Positions 49,750 through 61,219 of a stretch of DNA of 64,000 nucleotides are shown piece after piece (within the stretch, counting starts at the first letter, position 1; every line of letters starts with the position of its first letter). The position numbers and the translations under genes were made by a program. This DNA comes from Epiperipatus broadwayi (taxonomy: Eukaryota; Onychophora; Udeonychophora; Euonychophora; Peripatidae). The notes under the pieces are model-generated. The model did no database searches, had not been told where the DNA came from, and saw only the letters and a list, made by a program, of their open reading frames with translations. The stretch is taken from NCBI GenBank assembly GCA_028023455.1, contig JAQFVV010012394.1:30844885-30908884 (forward strand). Reading direction: 5' to 3'.

Positions 49750-50125
49750 TGTACATGAGAAGTCAGATTGACTTTAAGTCACCATGGGTGTGATGAGAAT
49801 CTCAGCCTCAGGGTGTCCTTTGACGATTCCATCATCAGATTTTCAATTGTATGGACGGTTGAAGTGTTGGATGGTGGAGTGGATTGAAGCCTGTCCATTA
49901 AAATATGAGGTTTGACTATCTTAATATATATCTGAGCACTTATAGCATATATGTGTAGAGATGGTAATCTGAACCAACTGATGATTGCTGGTTTAGCATG
50001 AAATAAGGATATCGGTGATTATTTAACTTTTCAACATATATGTGTTCAAATGTATCACTATTATGAGGTAGAGTGGAGAGTGGTGGGCCGTGTAAAAGTC
50101 TGTGCTCATATACCCTATATATTAA
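49750..50125 (+). repeat. Hammerhead repeat, copy D (full length)
   Basis: Order on the plus strand: TGTACATGAGAAGTCAGATT (49751), TGTGATGAGAATCTCAGCC, GATTTTCAATTGTATGGACG, CCATTAAAATATGAGG, hammerhead site 49960-50027, tRNA-like end to CCCTATATATTA (50120). The minus-strand frame 49940-50317 overlaps it and resembles 52110-52349 only because both are antisense to this repeat. Confidence 0.8.
49960..50027 (+). ncRNA. Type I hammerhead ribozyme motif, copy D
   Basis: CTGATGA is at 49978-49984 and GAAA at 50000-50003. Helix II (TTGCT...AGCAT) keeps four pairs. Helix III is two pairs around a small loop, and the predicted site lies after A50011. Helix I pairs ACCAA with TCGGT, giving one A-C mismatch next to the core. 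It is probably weak or inactive. Confidence 0.65.
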
Positions 50126-50479
50126 ACACATATTATAAAACTTAACAATTTGTATTATCTGCCATCTTTCACAAATAAGAGAGGCTTCATACAATTCTTC
50201 GTATTGCAACTTACATGTCTTCATATAGCAATAGAGCAAACAGAACAGTAAATAATTGCAAATTAAAACTGTATATGTTATGTTAAGCAACAGCATTAAG
50301 TAAAAAAAAGTTGACATTAAAATTTATTTATGGATAACATAACAATTTTAAATTCCCTATTAGGTACATCAAACTACTTAGTTCAGTTTATTGCTACAAT
50401 TCTGTTTAAGTATAAGTTTATAAAAAAACTTAATGTATCAAAAGGTTACAAAAATAAATTAACTTCTTTATTATTTTAA

Positions 50480-50810
50480 ACCAATCAATCTATCTATCTG
50501 ATTGTCTATCTGTCTACTAGTCTGTCTATCTATTTATCTATCTACCTGTCTATTTACTTATATGTCTGACTGCCTTTCTGCCTGCCTGTTATCTATCTTT
50601 CTGATTATCTACTTGTATGTCTATCCATCTGTTTGCCTGTCTCCCTGTCTACATATCTATTTATCTATCTAATGGTATGTCTGTCTGTCTGCTTGTCTAA
50701 CTATCTATCTATGCTGCATATCTACATGCATATATTTCTATCTGTCTGCCTGCCTGCTTGTCTGTCTGTCTTTCTATCTATCTATTTATCTCTCTGTCTA
50801 TCCATATTAG
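50480..50810 (+). repeat. Degenerate (TCTA/TCTG)n tetranucleotide region
   Basis: About 330 bp of TCTATCTGTCTG-type repeats with many substitutions. The open frame 50633-50875 is made by this repeat and is not a gene. Confidence 0.9.
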
Positions 50811-50839
50811 GTATAATTTTTATTTATAAAAGAACTTCA

Positions 50840-51640
50840 CCTTCTTGGATTCTGGATTTTTCAGCATTCTGTTGAGTTGATCACCTTTGCCAGTTCAAAA
50901 GATGATTTTCAAAATGTTTTAAATATTTTGAATGTAACTATAAAAACTTTTGGTTTATTACTTAATATTCAAAAACTTCAATTCTTTCATCAGAACAGTG
51001 ATGGAAGAAAAATAGTCAGCAATTTTTAGCTTACCTAAGAATGTAAAACAGTTTAAATACTGCAGTAGTTTTATAAGTAGAAAAGATACAACACAGACTC
51101 CAACTTACTTCTACTGCTTTTAACAAGTTACAAGATAGAGTTTTTCATCAGGGAGAAATTATTACAGCATCCAAGTAAACTGAATATAGAGCAGTTATTT
51201 TTCCTTAATTTATTATAAAGATGTGAAATCTGGGAACCATATTGATGCTATAAAGGCATTAGAAAAGTTTTAATGATACTTCATAAAATTATAAAAGTAC
51301 AAAGACAAAATCATATAACCAATCAATTTGTTCTTCAACTTTATGGATATGATATTATTGAATCCATTGCCGTAATTGGTTTGGATATGTAAAATGAATG
51401 AACAATGAAATTTTTTCCTAAAATACTGTTTTATGATGAACTTGAGCATAGTTTTCATGGGAAAGGTAGATATCATCTACAAGAATTATCTTAAAGGTGT
51501 TTAAAGAAATGCAGTGCCAACCATTTCTATTGGGAAGATTCGGTAGAGGATAGAATATATTGGAGAGCTACAATTGAAGGTAGTATTGATGTATTCCAGA
51601 AGGAAAAGTTTGCTGCTAAAGAAATTTAAAAAAAAACATT
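50840..51640 (+). pseudogene. Decayed non-LTR reverse transcriptase remnant (third family)
   Basis: Across several frames the plus strand reads ITFASSKDDFQNVLNILNVT, then FGLLLNIQK, then VKQFKYCSSFISRKD, then an alanine/leucine-poor piece with CEIWEPY (family LLYGCETW). Near 51285-51365 it reads HKIIKVQRQNHITNQFVLQL, and near 51500-51620 it reads CSANHFYWEDSVEDRIYWRA then IEGSIDVFQKEKFAAKE. The order (post-catalytic region, F.YLGS, LLYG.E.W, then W...A.DR..WR near the C-terminus) is that of a LINE ORF2. It is neither the RTE-like family nor the one at 22985. Confidence 0.75.
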
Positions 51641-51644
51641 GTAA

Positions 51645-51980
51645 AATATCATATAAACATAAATTTGGACCAATAATTTCTATTTATGGATGGAATTGTG
51701 GATCACAGATTGGTTTGATGGTCATCATAAAATTTCATTCCTAGAGTAGTTTTTTTTCTCTTTTTTTTTCTTTCCTTTTTTGAGATGGTGGGTATAATAG
51801 ACATACTTGTTTAAGAATGATTATCTTTTCTACATAATGCAAAAGCATTGTTATTAAAAATTATCTTTATTATTTAGGTATTAAAATTTGTCTTTATTAT
51901 TTGGGTATTAGAGAAGTTAGATTTTATTAATCTATTTCTTTATAACTATCCAAACTAAAAATTAAAAAAAAATCAATGGA
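51645..51980. other. AT-rich intergenic DNA
   Basis: No gene is seen. Direct copies of TTATTATTTAGGTATTA / TTATTATTTGGGTATTA occur at 51868 and 51894. Confidence 0.45.
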
Positions 51981-51984
51981 TTAT

Positions 51985-52295
51985 TTTAAAGCCTTTGAGC
52001 ATTCTATCATCAGATTTTTAATTAAATGGATGGATGAAAATTGTGGGGTGGAGTGGATTGAAAGTCTGTCCATTAAAGTATGAAGTTTGGCTATCTTAAT
52101 ATAAGCTGATCATTGATTGAGATGATAATCTGAACCAACTGACGAGTGCTGGTTTAGCACGAAATACGAATATTGGTGATTATTTATCTTTTCGACATGT
52201 GTGTGATCAAGTGTTTTAGCAGTATTAGATAGCGTGGATAGTTGAGGGTCGTGTGAAAGTCTGAGTTCAAACCCCCTACATATTACATATTGGAG
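51985..52295 (+). repeat. Hammerhead repeat, copy E (5' truncated)
   Basis: Starts near the TTGAGCATTCTATCATCAGA block, so the leader is missing. Then TAAATGGATGGATGAA, GTCCATTAAAGTATGAAG, the hammerhead site 52121-52188, GACATGTGTGTGATCAAGTG, and the tRNA-like end with GAGTTCAAACCCCC (B box, about 52265) and CTACATATTA. Confidence 0.8.
52121..52188 (+). ncRNA. Type I hammerhead ribozyme motif, copy E
   Basis: The core reads CTGACGA (52139-52145); only U7 is changed, a position that tolerates any base. Helix II is perfect (GTGCT...AGCAC). GAAA is at 52161-52164. Helix III has two pairs with loop ACGA. Helix I is ACCAA with TTGGT, then GATGATAATC with GATTATTTATC. Predicted cleavage is after A52172. 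By sequence it could be active. Confidence 0.82.
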
Positions 52296-52299
52296 TGCA

Positions 52300-52665
52300 G
52301 GTATGAAAAAGTCTGTACTGTAGCAAAACTTCCTACACATATTTCTCAAAATTCTACCAAATTAGAAATCGAGAATAAAACATTAGCAAAGCAAAAACAA
52401 ACACGAGTTTGATTAATTAATTTATTGACTTTTAAATTGCCATAAATATGAGTGACACGTTAAGTAAAACAAATTATATGAATTTAATACATTTTATAAT
52501 TGCAGTTGTCAAATAAACGACACGTGATTGACGGTATTAAGTGGAAGTATTTTAGATTTCATTTATTGACTCTGTGATTATCTAAAAATTATTAACTTTA
52601 ATGTTAAAATCACTATTGATATGTGAGTACGTGAAAAACTATTACCCTGATTTATTATTTGGGTG
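52300..52665. other. AT-rich intergenic DNA, nothing recognised
   Basis: No gene or element is recognised. Confidence 0.5.
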
Positions 52666-52667
52666 AC

Positions 52668-52800
52668 CGGCGTGATTTAGCGCAGCGGTAGAAAGTCCGA
52701 ATTGGTATCAACCGATTACAGAATCGTTTCTGGCGTTCGCAATTCTAGCTTGCACTTTTTAAGACCTCCTGAGCAATAAAGCTCTTAGCCTTTTTTTGAT
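52668..52800 (+). repeat. tRNA-derived SINE (family B), copy 1
   Basis: GATTTAGCGCAGCGGTAGAAAG is a clear A box (TAGCGCAGCGG), and GGCGTTCGCAATTC is the B-box position about 50 nt later. The non-tRNA body CTTTTTAAGACCTCCTGAGC then AATAAAGCTCTTAGCC is shared with 61622-61755. Confidence 0.8.
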
Positions 52801-52804
52801 TATT

Positions 52805-53635
52805 AGAACTGTTAATGTTATTTTTAAATTTATGTATACGATTTCAAGTTTTTCGATGCATATTAATTAATAGATATTTCGGGAGAAATTAAATTATAAA
52901 TCGTGAGCTTTTTTTAATTAATTATACCTGTTTTTAGAAGAATTCAAAAATATTTTTATAGTGATTAATGTCAAAAAAAAAAACGCACTCTTATGAATGT
53001 ATCTATTAGACAATTCCTTTTTTAAAAAATGACTCCCCCCCCCCCCCCAACTAAAGAAAAGCAAGAAAAAAAATCTATTCCATATTCGTTTTAAAATACG
53101 ATACACTTATAAGCTAAATAAAAACAGATGTACTAGAGCTCAACTGTAAACATTCGCTCATTAACTTATTATAGTGGAATGTATGCTTTTATGTAAATTT
53201 TTTTATATGCAAAGTATGTATATTTTACATACAATTTACATTTTAAAATATGACTGATATACTAAAATTTCTACAGAATTATTTACAACACTTAATTTTG
53301 CATATTCATTCATACGCAGGCAGGTACAAGCACATAGAAATATATTATTTTGTTTTTCAATCTTTGTCACTCAACTGCAAGCTGTTTCTCAACTATAGTC
53401 TTCTTTCTTCTTTTCTCAGTTCTCTTCTTCAATACATTCAAACTTTAATATATATTTTTTCTAAAATCCACATGAAGCCACTGTATTACAAATATATTGT
53501 TATCATTGTCGTCATTTTAAGCTATTTTCGATCCACTGCAGAATGAAGATGTCTCAAAGTTTTAATTTTTCTACATCAATCCAGAAAACTTGTTTAAACT
53601 ATAGTATAATATTCCTAGTCCTTTAAACATAACAC
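52805..53635. other. AT-rich intergenic DNA
   Basis: A run of about 13 C lies at 53035-53048. No gene is recognised; the frame 53250-53546 has no known motif. Near 53530-53560 CACTGCAGAATGAAGATGTCTC recalls the end of the RTE-like LINE (CCTCTGCAGGATGAAGGTCTCT at 16180), suggesting a tiny minus-strand 3' fragment. Confidence 0.45.
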
Positions 53636-53644
53636 ATAACTGAA

Positions 53645-53895
53645 ATAAAATCATGTCCATTAAAGTATGAAGATTTTGTACCTTAATATAAACTGAGCCA
53701 TGATTATATATGTATGTAGGAGATGATAATCTTGACCAACTGATGAGTGCTGGTTCAGCACGAAATATGTATATTGGTAATTATTTATCTTTTCTACATG
53801 TGTGTGATCAAGTGTATCAGTGAAATGAGATAGTGTGGACAGTTGAAGGGTGCTTGAAAGTCTGAGTTCAAATCCTCTATATTTATAAATAAACT
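53645..53895 (+). repeat. Hammerhead repeat, copy F (5' truncated)
   Basis: Begins at the GTCCATTAAAGTATGAAG block. It then has the hammerhead at 53722-53789, CTACATGTGTGTGATCAAGTG, the tRNA-like segment (A-box-like TAGTGTGGACAGTTGAAGG, 53831-53849; B box GAGTTCAAATCC, 53864-53875) and the end CTATATTTATAAA. Confidence 0.82.
53722..53789 (+). ncRNA. Type I hammerhead ribozyme with intact core, copy F
   Basis: All conserved core bases are present: CTGATGA at 53740-53746 and GAA(A) at 53762-53765, with A15.1 at 53765 pairing U16.1 at 53772. H17 is A53773, so the predicted self-cleavage lies between 53773 and 53774. Helix II is GTGCT / AGCAC with loop GGTTC. Helix I pairs ACCAA with TTGGT beside the core, and GATGATAATC with AATTATTTATC further out across an internal bulge that could make the loop contacts needed for activity. 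Helix III has only three pairs (AUA-UG-UAU). Type I hammerheads with such short helix III are known in schistosome Sm-alpha repeats and animal retrozymes, where they work best in dimeric RNA. Confidence 0.85.
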
Positions 53896-53899
53896 CTTC

Positions 53900-54635
53900 A
53901 TATTTGAAGGTTGTTTAAACTAAAGCTCTGCTTTGATCCTCTGAATATTAAAATGATAATTCCTATTACTTAGTCTATAAATATCTATAATCAATAGATT
54001 GAATTCATACTCGTATTTAAAATTTACAATTAATCATATATAAGAACAAATGCTAAAATTTCATATCGTATCATCTGTCCTTGGAAGAGTTTATTTATGT
54101 ATATAACTCATTGGAAGCTTTAGTAAATTCTTGTTCACTTATATATTTATATACAGCAATACGGAGCTTTATAACCCTACCTATATCACTGTAAACTAAT
54201 TATTATTATGATTTTGCTTTAAAATACAATGCTTATCATCAATCATATAGCTTAGTCATTAAAATTAATATATAACAAATTAATCTCTCAAGAAAATATA
54301 AACCCATAAAAACTGTTTTAAATCTAAATTAAAAAAAACATTTCATGTCCTAATTAAATTATCCTACTTGCATGTAATTTCTTTTAAAACTGATTTTTTT
54401 TAAAAATAAATAAATAATTATATGTATACAGATATGCACTATTAACTCCTTCTATACTATATAAAGTATAACATATGTATGTATGTTGTAAGTTCTTTAC
54501 ACCTAAACTAATATAAACTGTAACCGTATACTTCTTCAATAAAGATTATATTAAAATCAAATCGACAGTGAAAAATGACAACTTAAAAATGTAAAATTAT
54601 TGTAACCTAAATAAACAGATCCTTCTTTATTGTTA
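53900..54635. other. AT-rich intergenic DNA, nothing recognised
   Basis: No gene or element is recognised. Confidence 0.5.
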
Positions 54636-54646
54636 TTATTATTATT

Positions 54647-55129
54647 TTGGGCATGATTTTGAGATCAAGTATTCAATTTAAATTAGAAATACATAGGTTA
54701 CTATTTGATACATTAATTGTTCCTATTCTGCTTTATGGTTCTATTGTTTGGATTCCATACAGTCAATCAAATAGAAGTAAATTACAAAAAATACAAAACA
54801 TATATTTTAAATATATTTATAAAAATAAAACATATACTAAGAAGATAAACAGTGTGTATAATAAAAGACTGTTAACAGACATGCCATTTTTATTTAAATT
54901 GATACATGAAACTGCATACTTAGAATATGCAATTACAAGAATTTCGATTAGGTTTCCAACTTATAATTCTAGATATCATGATTTGTTTTATTTACCTATG
55001 TTGAAACATTCCATTAAATCACCATTGCATAGTTTGCAACTGGAGTATAATAAAACGTTTACAGATATTGATATTTCATCTTTAAATTATACTCAATTCA
55101 AGAATAAAATAAAATCAATCTTACATTGA
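54647..55129 (+). pseudogene. C-terminal reverse transcriptase fragment (Jockey/CR1/L2-like)
   Basis: 160 codons without a stop or frameshift. The catalytic domain is missing because of 5' truncation; only the segment after the palm remains. Motifs are given in the element entry. It is isolated, has no promoter and is not expected to make a functional protein. Confidence 0.8.
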
Positions 55130-55250
55130 TATTATTAATGTAAGTAGTAATTTCAAACATATCTATGTAATTTTATAATACAGACATGTTCTACATTGTA
55201 AATGCTTGTGGCCTCTTTTGATATGTTTATTTGTGAATAAATTGAATTAA

Positions 55251-55428
<178 letters not shown>

Positions 55429-55430
55429 CA

Positions 55431-55465
55431 CTACTACACTACTACTACTACTACTACTGTTGCTG

Positions 55466-55496
<31 letters not shown>

Positions 55497-55614
55497 CACT
55501 ACCAACACTACTACTACCACTACTACTACCACCACTACTACCATCGCTACTACCACTGCTACTACCATGGCTACTACCACCACTGCTGCCACCGCTACTG
55601 CTACTACTACTACT
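55431..55614 (+). repeat. (CTA)n / (CTR)n trinucleotide array
   Basis: About 60 CTA-like units with CCA, GCT and CCG variants towards the end. The leucine/proline-rich open frame over it (55460-55693) is a by-product. Confidence 0.95.
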
Positions 55615-55619
55615 AAATA

Positions 55620-56450
55620 TTATTATTATTAGTGAAAATTATACAACTTTTAATATATTTTGCTTTATTATACATATCTGCAGAAATCTTTGAAATTATT
55701 TATATATGATACAGAAAAATACAGTGTTACAAGAAAATAATTATGATAGTCTATAAATAAATAAGTGAATGGTTTATTACTGTGAATTCATTAAATACAT
55801 AAAGCACTGGATGTGTCAGAACCGGATCTCAATTCATGTATTTTAAGATCCAGAGTCTGACAATTTATCATTACACAAAACCATATGAGTAATAGGTCAA
55901 AACAACCAATGATTGCTTTTATCTTGCATTTATTTCTAATGCATTTAAATCACATGGCAACTAAAAGCAATTATTCACTTTGCATCAAGTATTAAAGTTT
56001 GACCATAATTACCATATTAGGATGGTGGAAACTGATAAGAAAATTGATGACATTACTGGAGTTAAATGGAACTCTTGATAAAATATATCTGGTTTAAATC
56101 TAATAGAGATTTTGTTTATCTTGAGTTCTATTTATGTTTTAGTTATGGTTTATTAAATAAATAACTGAATAGTTTTATTGCTTAGAAGTTCATAAGGAAG
56201 TATATTTGAAATGCCATCTGAAGACTACATCTCAGAGTATGACAATCTACCATTGCATTAAACCATTTAGACTATTATGGTTTATTAATGGACACTATCT
56301 CACAAATTAACACATTAATAGAATGATGGCTTAGAGAGAAATGTTCTAGAGTGAATCATAACTGAATAGAATAAATGAAAAAAAGCTTGATTCAAAATAA
56401 ATAAATAAAAATGATAAATGTTCAATGTGCCACCAAGGTGATCAAAGGTG
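55620..56450. other. AT-rich intergenic DNA
   Basis: No gene is seen. Two diverged direct blocks occur: 55745-55900 and 56150-56290 (GAATGGTTTATTAC / GAATAGTTTTATTGC, then TTCATTAAATACAT / TTCATAAGGAAGTAT, then CCAGAGTCTGACAATTTATCATT / CTCAGAGTATGACAATCTACCATT). They form an old duplication of about 150 bp. Confidence 0.5.
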
Positions 56451-56454
56451 ATTT

Positions 56455-56647
56455 CAAATTCTCCATGCAGTAGTGCCACCTAGTGCAAGCCATATTAATC
56501 AATGGATGCAAAAAGATTTGTGCATAAAATCCCTTCTTGAATCCATTGACTACTATGGTTTGCACTTAGTGGCACTACTATATGAAGAGTTTGCTATTTT
56601 TTTAATAGCTTGCGTAAGAATCAGAAATGGTGATCATGTGACATTTG
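56455..56647. repeat. Palindromic MITE-like family M1, copy 4 (short form)
   Basis: The left arm CAAATTCTCCATGCAGTAGTGCCACCTAGTGCAAGCCAT...AATCAATGGATGC is matched inverted by GAATCCATTGACTACTATGG...TTGCACTTAGTGGCACTACT...AGAGTTTG. The outer CAGAAATGGTGATCATGTGA is shared with the other copies. The inner spacer is only about 30 bp. The open frame 56473-56694 is spurious. Confidence 0.85.
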
Positions 56648-56749
56648 GTTTTCTTGATAATAAATTATATGATTACTTATTGTTAAATGTCTAGAAATAT
56701 TGAAGCTTTTCAATTGTTGGTAATAGCAGTTATTATATAACAGAAACTT

Positions 56750-57720
56750 TCAAGAATTATTATTCACTTCTCTTCATCAGATGTTACTAGCCTGGCCAGT
56801 GTCAGAAAGACCTTCAGAAGAATAAGTGTATAAAATTTCTACTAAATTGATAAATGCCTTTAAAAAATTCAAACTTTATTGAAAATTTTCAAGTATATTC
56901 AGCTGTAAGTAAAAACACACAGGTTAGTATTCACAATGTTTCACATAGTATTACTTTTCTTTCTTTTTCAGGTATTGTTGATCCGACCAGTGACAAGAAA
57001 ATTTCTCATAGATGAGTATGAAATTTCTGTTGATTTATTAAATATGTGAAGAAAAATCAGTTGCTTGTATTAACACACAGGTTAGTACATAACCCAATAT
57101 TTCAAATGCTGACATTTTCCTATCTTCTCCAAGTATTGATAATATGACTAGTGATAGGAGAATTCTACTGATTTATTAAGTGCCTTTAAAAAAATTCAAA
57201 CTTTATTGAAACATGTCAAATACATTCAACTATGGGTTTGTGCATAACACAATGATTCACATGGTGTTCTTTTCTTTTTTTGGTATTGACATCCTGCCCA
57301 CCAACAGGAAAATCCTCACATATAAAATTTCTACAGATTTGTTAAATGTCTATAGAGAAATTTCAAATTTACTGAATCATTTCCAATACATTCAACTGTT
57401 GGTAATAACACCTGGATTAGTATATAACATACTATTTCAAATGATATTATTCTTTTTTTTTCAGGTATTGTTGGCCTGATCAGTAATAAAAAAATCTTCA
57501 CAGATAAATATATGAAATTTCTATTGTATTGGTAACTACCTTTTATAAAAATTCAAACATTACTGAATCTTTGTAAACATATTCAACTGTTAGTAATAAC
57601 ATACCGTTTAGTACAGACAGATTTTGAGTGATATTACTTTCTTCTCTTTTCCAGATGTTGCTGGCCTGACAAGTGACAATATTAGCATGGGAGGTGAATT
57701 ACAATTTTTAAGCCTCCTGA
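56750..57720 (+). repeat. Array of six diverged units of about 150-190 bp
   Basis: Head motifs GTATTGTTGGCCTGACCAGT-like recur at about 56785, 56972, 57131, 57282, 57464 and 57655. Each is preceded by a pyrimidine tract ending in CAG or CAA. Each head is followed by a GAAAATCTTCACAGATRAGT-like block, AAATTTCTACTGATTTATTAA, TTCAAACTTTATTGAA, ATTCAACTGTTRGTAATAAC and GGTTAGTAYATAAC. Consensus frames read like GIVGLTSDKKIFTDEY, but each unit has its own frameshifts. The units diverge strongly, so the array is old. A lone head motif also lies at 45195-45225. Confidence 0.7.
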
Positions 57721-57777
57721 TTATTAATTACATTTAAGCTGATGCTTTAATAAACTAGGCTATTCTATAAATTTTTT

Positions 57778-57955
57778 TTTCGTATGTGTCATAGCATCAG
57801 CCGGGAAGTGAACCTGCTAACCCGGGACACGAACCCACTAACCCGGGACATGAACCCGCTAACTCGGGACACGAACCCGCTAACCCAGAACCCGCTAACC
57901 CAGGACAACTTCTTGTAAAGAAGCTGTTGCTGACCTCTTGACCACCAATTCCTGA
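57778..57955 (-). repeat. tRNA-derived SINE (family A) with internal B-box minisatellite
   Basis: The minus strand is a SINE A copy: GGTGGTCAAGAGGTCAGCAAC (A-box region), TTCTTTACAAGAAGTTGTCC, then the B-box region, then GGCTGATGCTATGACACATA. The B-box stretch is expanded into five tandem units at 57808-57906: three of 21 bp and two of 18 bp, for example ACGAACCCGCTAACTCGGG-like. On the minus strand each unit regenerates a GGGTTCGTGTCC-like B box. Confidence 0.85.
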
Positions 57956-57959
57956 CAAC

Positions 57960-58540
57960 TCTGTAATGTAATATATTAAAGATAATACTTATACTTCTTT
58001 ATAGAGATAAAAATTATTTACAACTTTAAAAAAAATCTTTAAAAAACTTTTCAGAGTGAAAATTCTTGTCAAAAAGTAACCATTATAGTGTCAATAAAAT
58101 TAGAAATACAAATGTATGCATTTGAGTGAGTGCATTCTAAATATATTTGATTGAGCTGTATTAAATTTTCTATTTATTTTTGAGTTTAATTATTATGAAT
58201 TATGTCTTTATATTTTCTGTTATTTCCTTCATTGCATTGATAGTTTGGTGATTTGTTATTTTCTTAGCAAAGAAAATAAAATACCCAAGTTATTGAATAA
58301 TTAAACATACTAAATGCTGGTTCATATTCCAGAAATTTGACTTCAGTTTAAAACTTAGACTAATATGAATTTGAATGTTTTTAGGTTTACAGGTATAATG
58401 GGCTAAAAGTGGTTTCTGAATGCATATCTGTTTCCCTTCCAAGACAGAATCTAGAAACTATTGTGACAATGTATATTTAAACATTAAGGTTAGAAAAATG
58501 TATGCTTCTTACAATCACTGATTATTCAAACTTGCCTATA
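57960..58540. other. AT-rich intergenic DNA, nothing recognised
   Basis: No gene or element is recognised. Confidence 0.5.
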
Positions 58541-58544
58541 AGAG

Positions 58545-58645
58545 ATAGATTGGTAGTTGGTAGGTAAATAGATAGATGGCTAGATAGGTAAGTAGTTAAG
58601 TATGTAGATAAATAGATAGGTAGGTAGGTAGGTAGGTAGAAAATA
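58545..58645 (+). repeat. Degenerate (GATA/GGTA)n microsatellite
   Basis: TAGATAGGTAGGTAGG-type tetranucleotides with interruptions. Confidence 0.9.
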
Positions 58646-58929
58646 GGTCGATAGATTATAAATATATAAAATAATTTGATTCTTGAGTGAATTAAGATGT
58701 AAAGATTAATATTTTTAATAAGATTTCAAACGGTTCCTACATCATCTAATAATAGCACTTGTCTAAATAACTTTAAATGAAAAGAATTGGTTTAAATTGG
58801 ATTAGACAATTGCTAGTACAAAATGATGTGATTTCAGTGGGTAATGCCTGTTTTTGATTGACTCATTAGGCAAGTACATCATATCTAAAATTTAATTATA
58901 AAATACATAGAGAAATCTCATTAAATTAT

Positions 58930-60095
<1,166 letters not shown>

Positions 60096-60099
60096 GTAA

Positions 60100-60950
60100 A
60101 AATGCTTTTGTTTTTATTGATGTTTTCTATTATTATCCTTTTTTTCTGAGAATAAATCCTATAATAATTGTCTTAATTTATTACATCACACAATATTCTC
60201 ATAGTAATGTTATAATTTATTCTTGGAAATTCATCTAGTCCTTCTAAATATTCAATACTGGGACAGCGAAATGAGTAGGTTCTATGATAATATAATTTGC
60301 TCATAATATTTTTTTTGTGCTAATCTTATTTCTACAGCTCATCATTCCATATTTGACTTTCATCTTATTATTCTGTCTCAGAACGAAAATAAATTTGCTG
60401 ACATTTTTCTTCCTATAAATCATTTTATTTTTTACATTAAAATATGTTAAGAATGATTAAATTTTATTCTTTAATTATCTAAATTGTTAAATAATTCAAA
60501 AATGAAGTTTTGATACAGTTATTTTATAAACTATAGAAAAGAAAGTACTTATTTTTAGAAGTATTAGTTTTTAAATTCTCCATGAAGAATGTAGACTCAT
60601 TTCGAAATGCAATTTTTTTATGGATTAATAAGAATTCTATTTAAAGTTTAGCAAGCTTTATTTAAATATATTATAAGTTTTTTTTGCTTTTATTCACTGT
60701 ATGACTTTCCTTGCTAATTCACAATTACATTTTCATATATCAACTTTTCCCCCTATCATTTTTATATATTTTTTATATTCCTTTTTTGCATAAATTGTCT
60801 TGACTCAGTAGAAATTTTACTGGCCAATTGCTGCTTTTTTCTACCATCTATCTTTGTTGCAGTTTTTAAAAGTGTATCAGTTATCTTCCTATTGTATGGA
60901 AAGAGGAGTAACAAATAAGAGATCAAAAACCAAATGCATAAGTCAGAAAA
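60100..60950. other. AT-rich intergenic DNA, nothing recognised
   Basis: No gene or element is recognised. The frame 60762-61082 on the minus strand is partly antisense to the LINE remnant that follows. Confidence 0.5.
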
Positions 60951-60954
60951 CAAA

Positions 60955-61215
60955 CACACTATTGAACAAATTAAGAGACTGAAGTGGAGTTGGTTGGAAT
61001 ATATTGCTAGAAGAGATGATAATACATGGACAGTTGAAATTTTCAACTGGATTCCAAAAGTTTGTAAAAACCTGCACCACATATGACATCAATAGGTGAA
61101 ATAAGAAAATGGGCTGGGGTGATATGGATAAAAGAAGATAGAGATTGGGGAAACTGGATTAAATTTGGAGAGATCTTCATCCTGCAATGGAATGATAATG
61201 ATTAAAAATATGACT
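60955..61215 (+). mobile_element. RTE-like LINE, short C-terminal remnant
   Basis: Same family as 16136 and 21538. The plus strand reads EQIKRLKWSWLEYIARRDDN and TWTVEIFNWIP, then after frame loss EIRKWAGVIWIKEDRDWGNW and GEIFILQWNDND. A degenerate GATAATGATT end takes the place of the (GAT)n tail. Strongly 5'-truncated and decayed. Confidence 0.75.
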
Positions 61216-61219
61216 TTTT

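Noticed and set aside
49940-50317. 125-codon minus-strand frame similar to the one at 52110-52349
   Set aside because: The similarity arises because both are antisense to copies of the hammerhead repeat; not a conserved protein.
50633-50875. Leu/Ser/Cys-rich 80-codon frame
   Set aside because: By-product of the (TCTA/TCTG)n region.
55460-55693. Leucine/proline-rich 77-codon frame
   Set aside because: By-product of the (CTA)n array.
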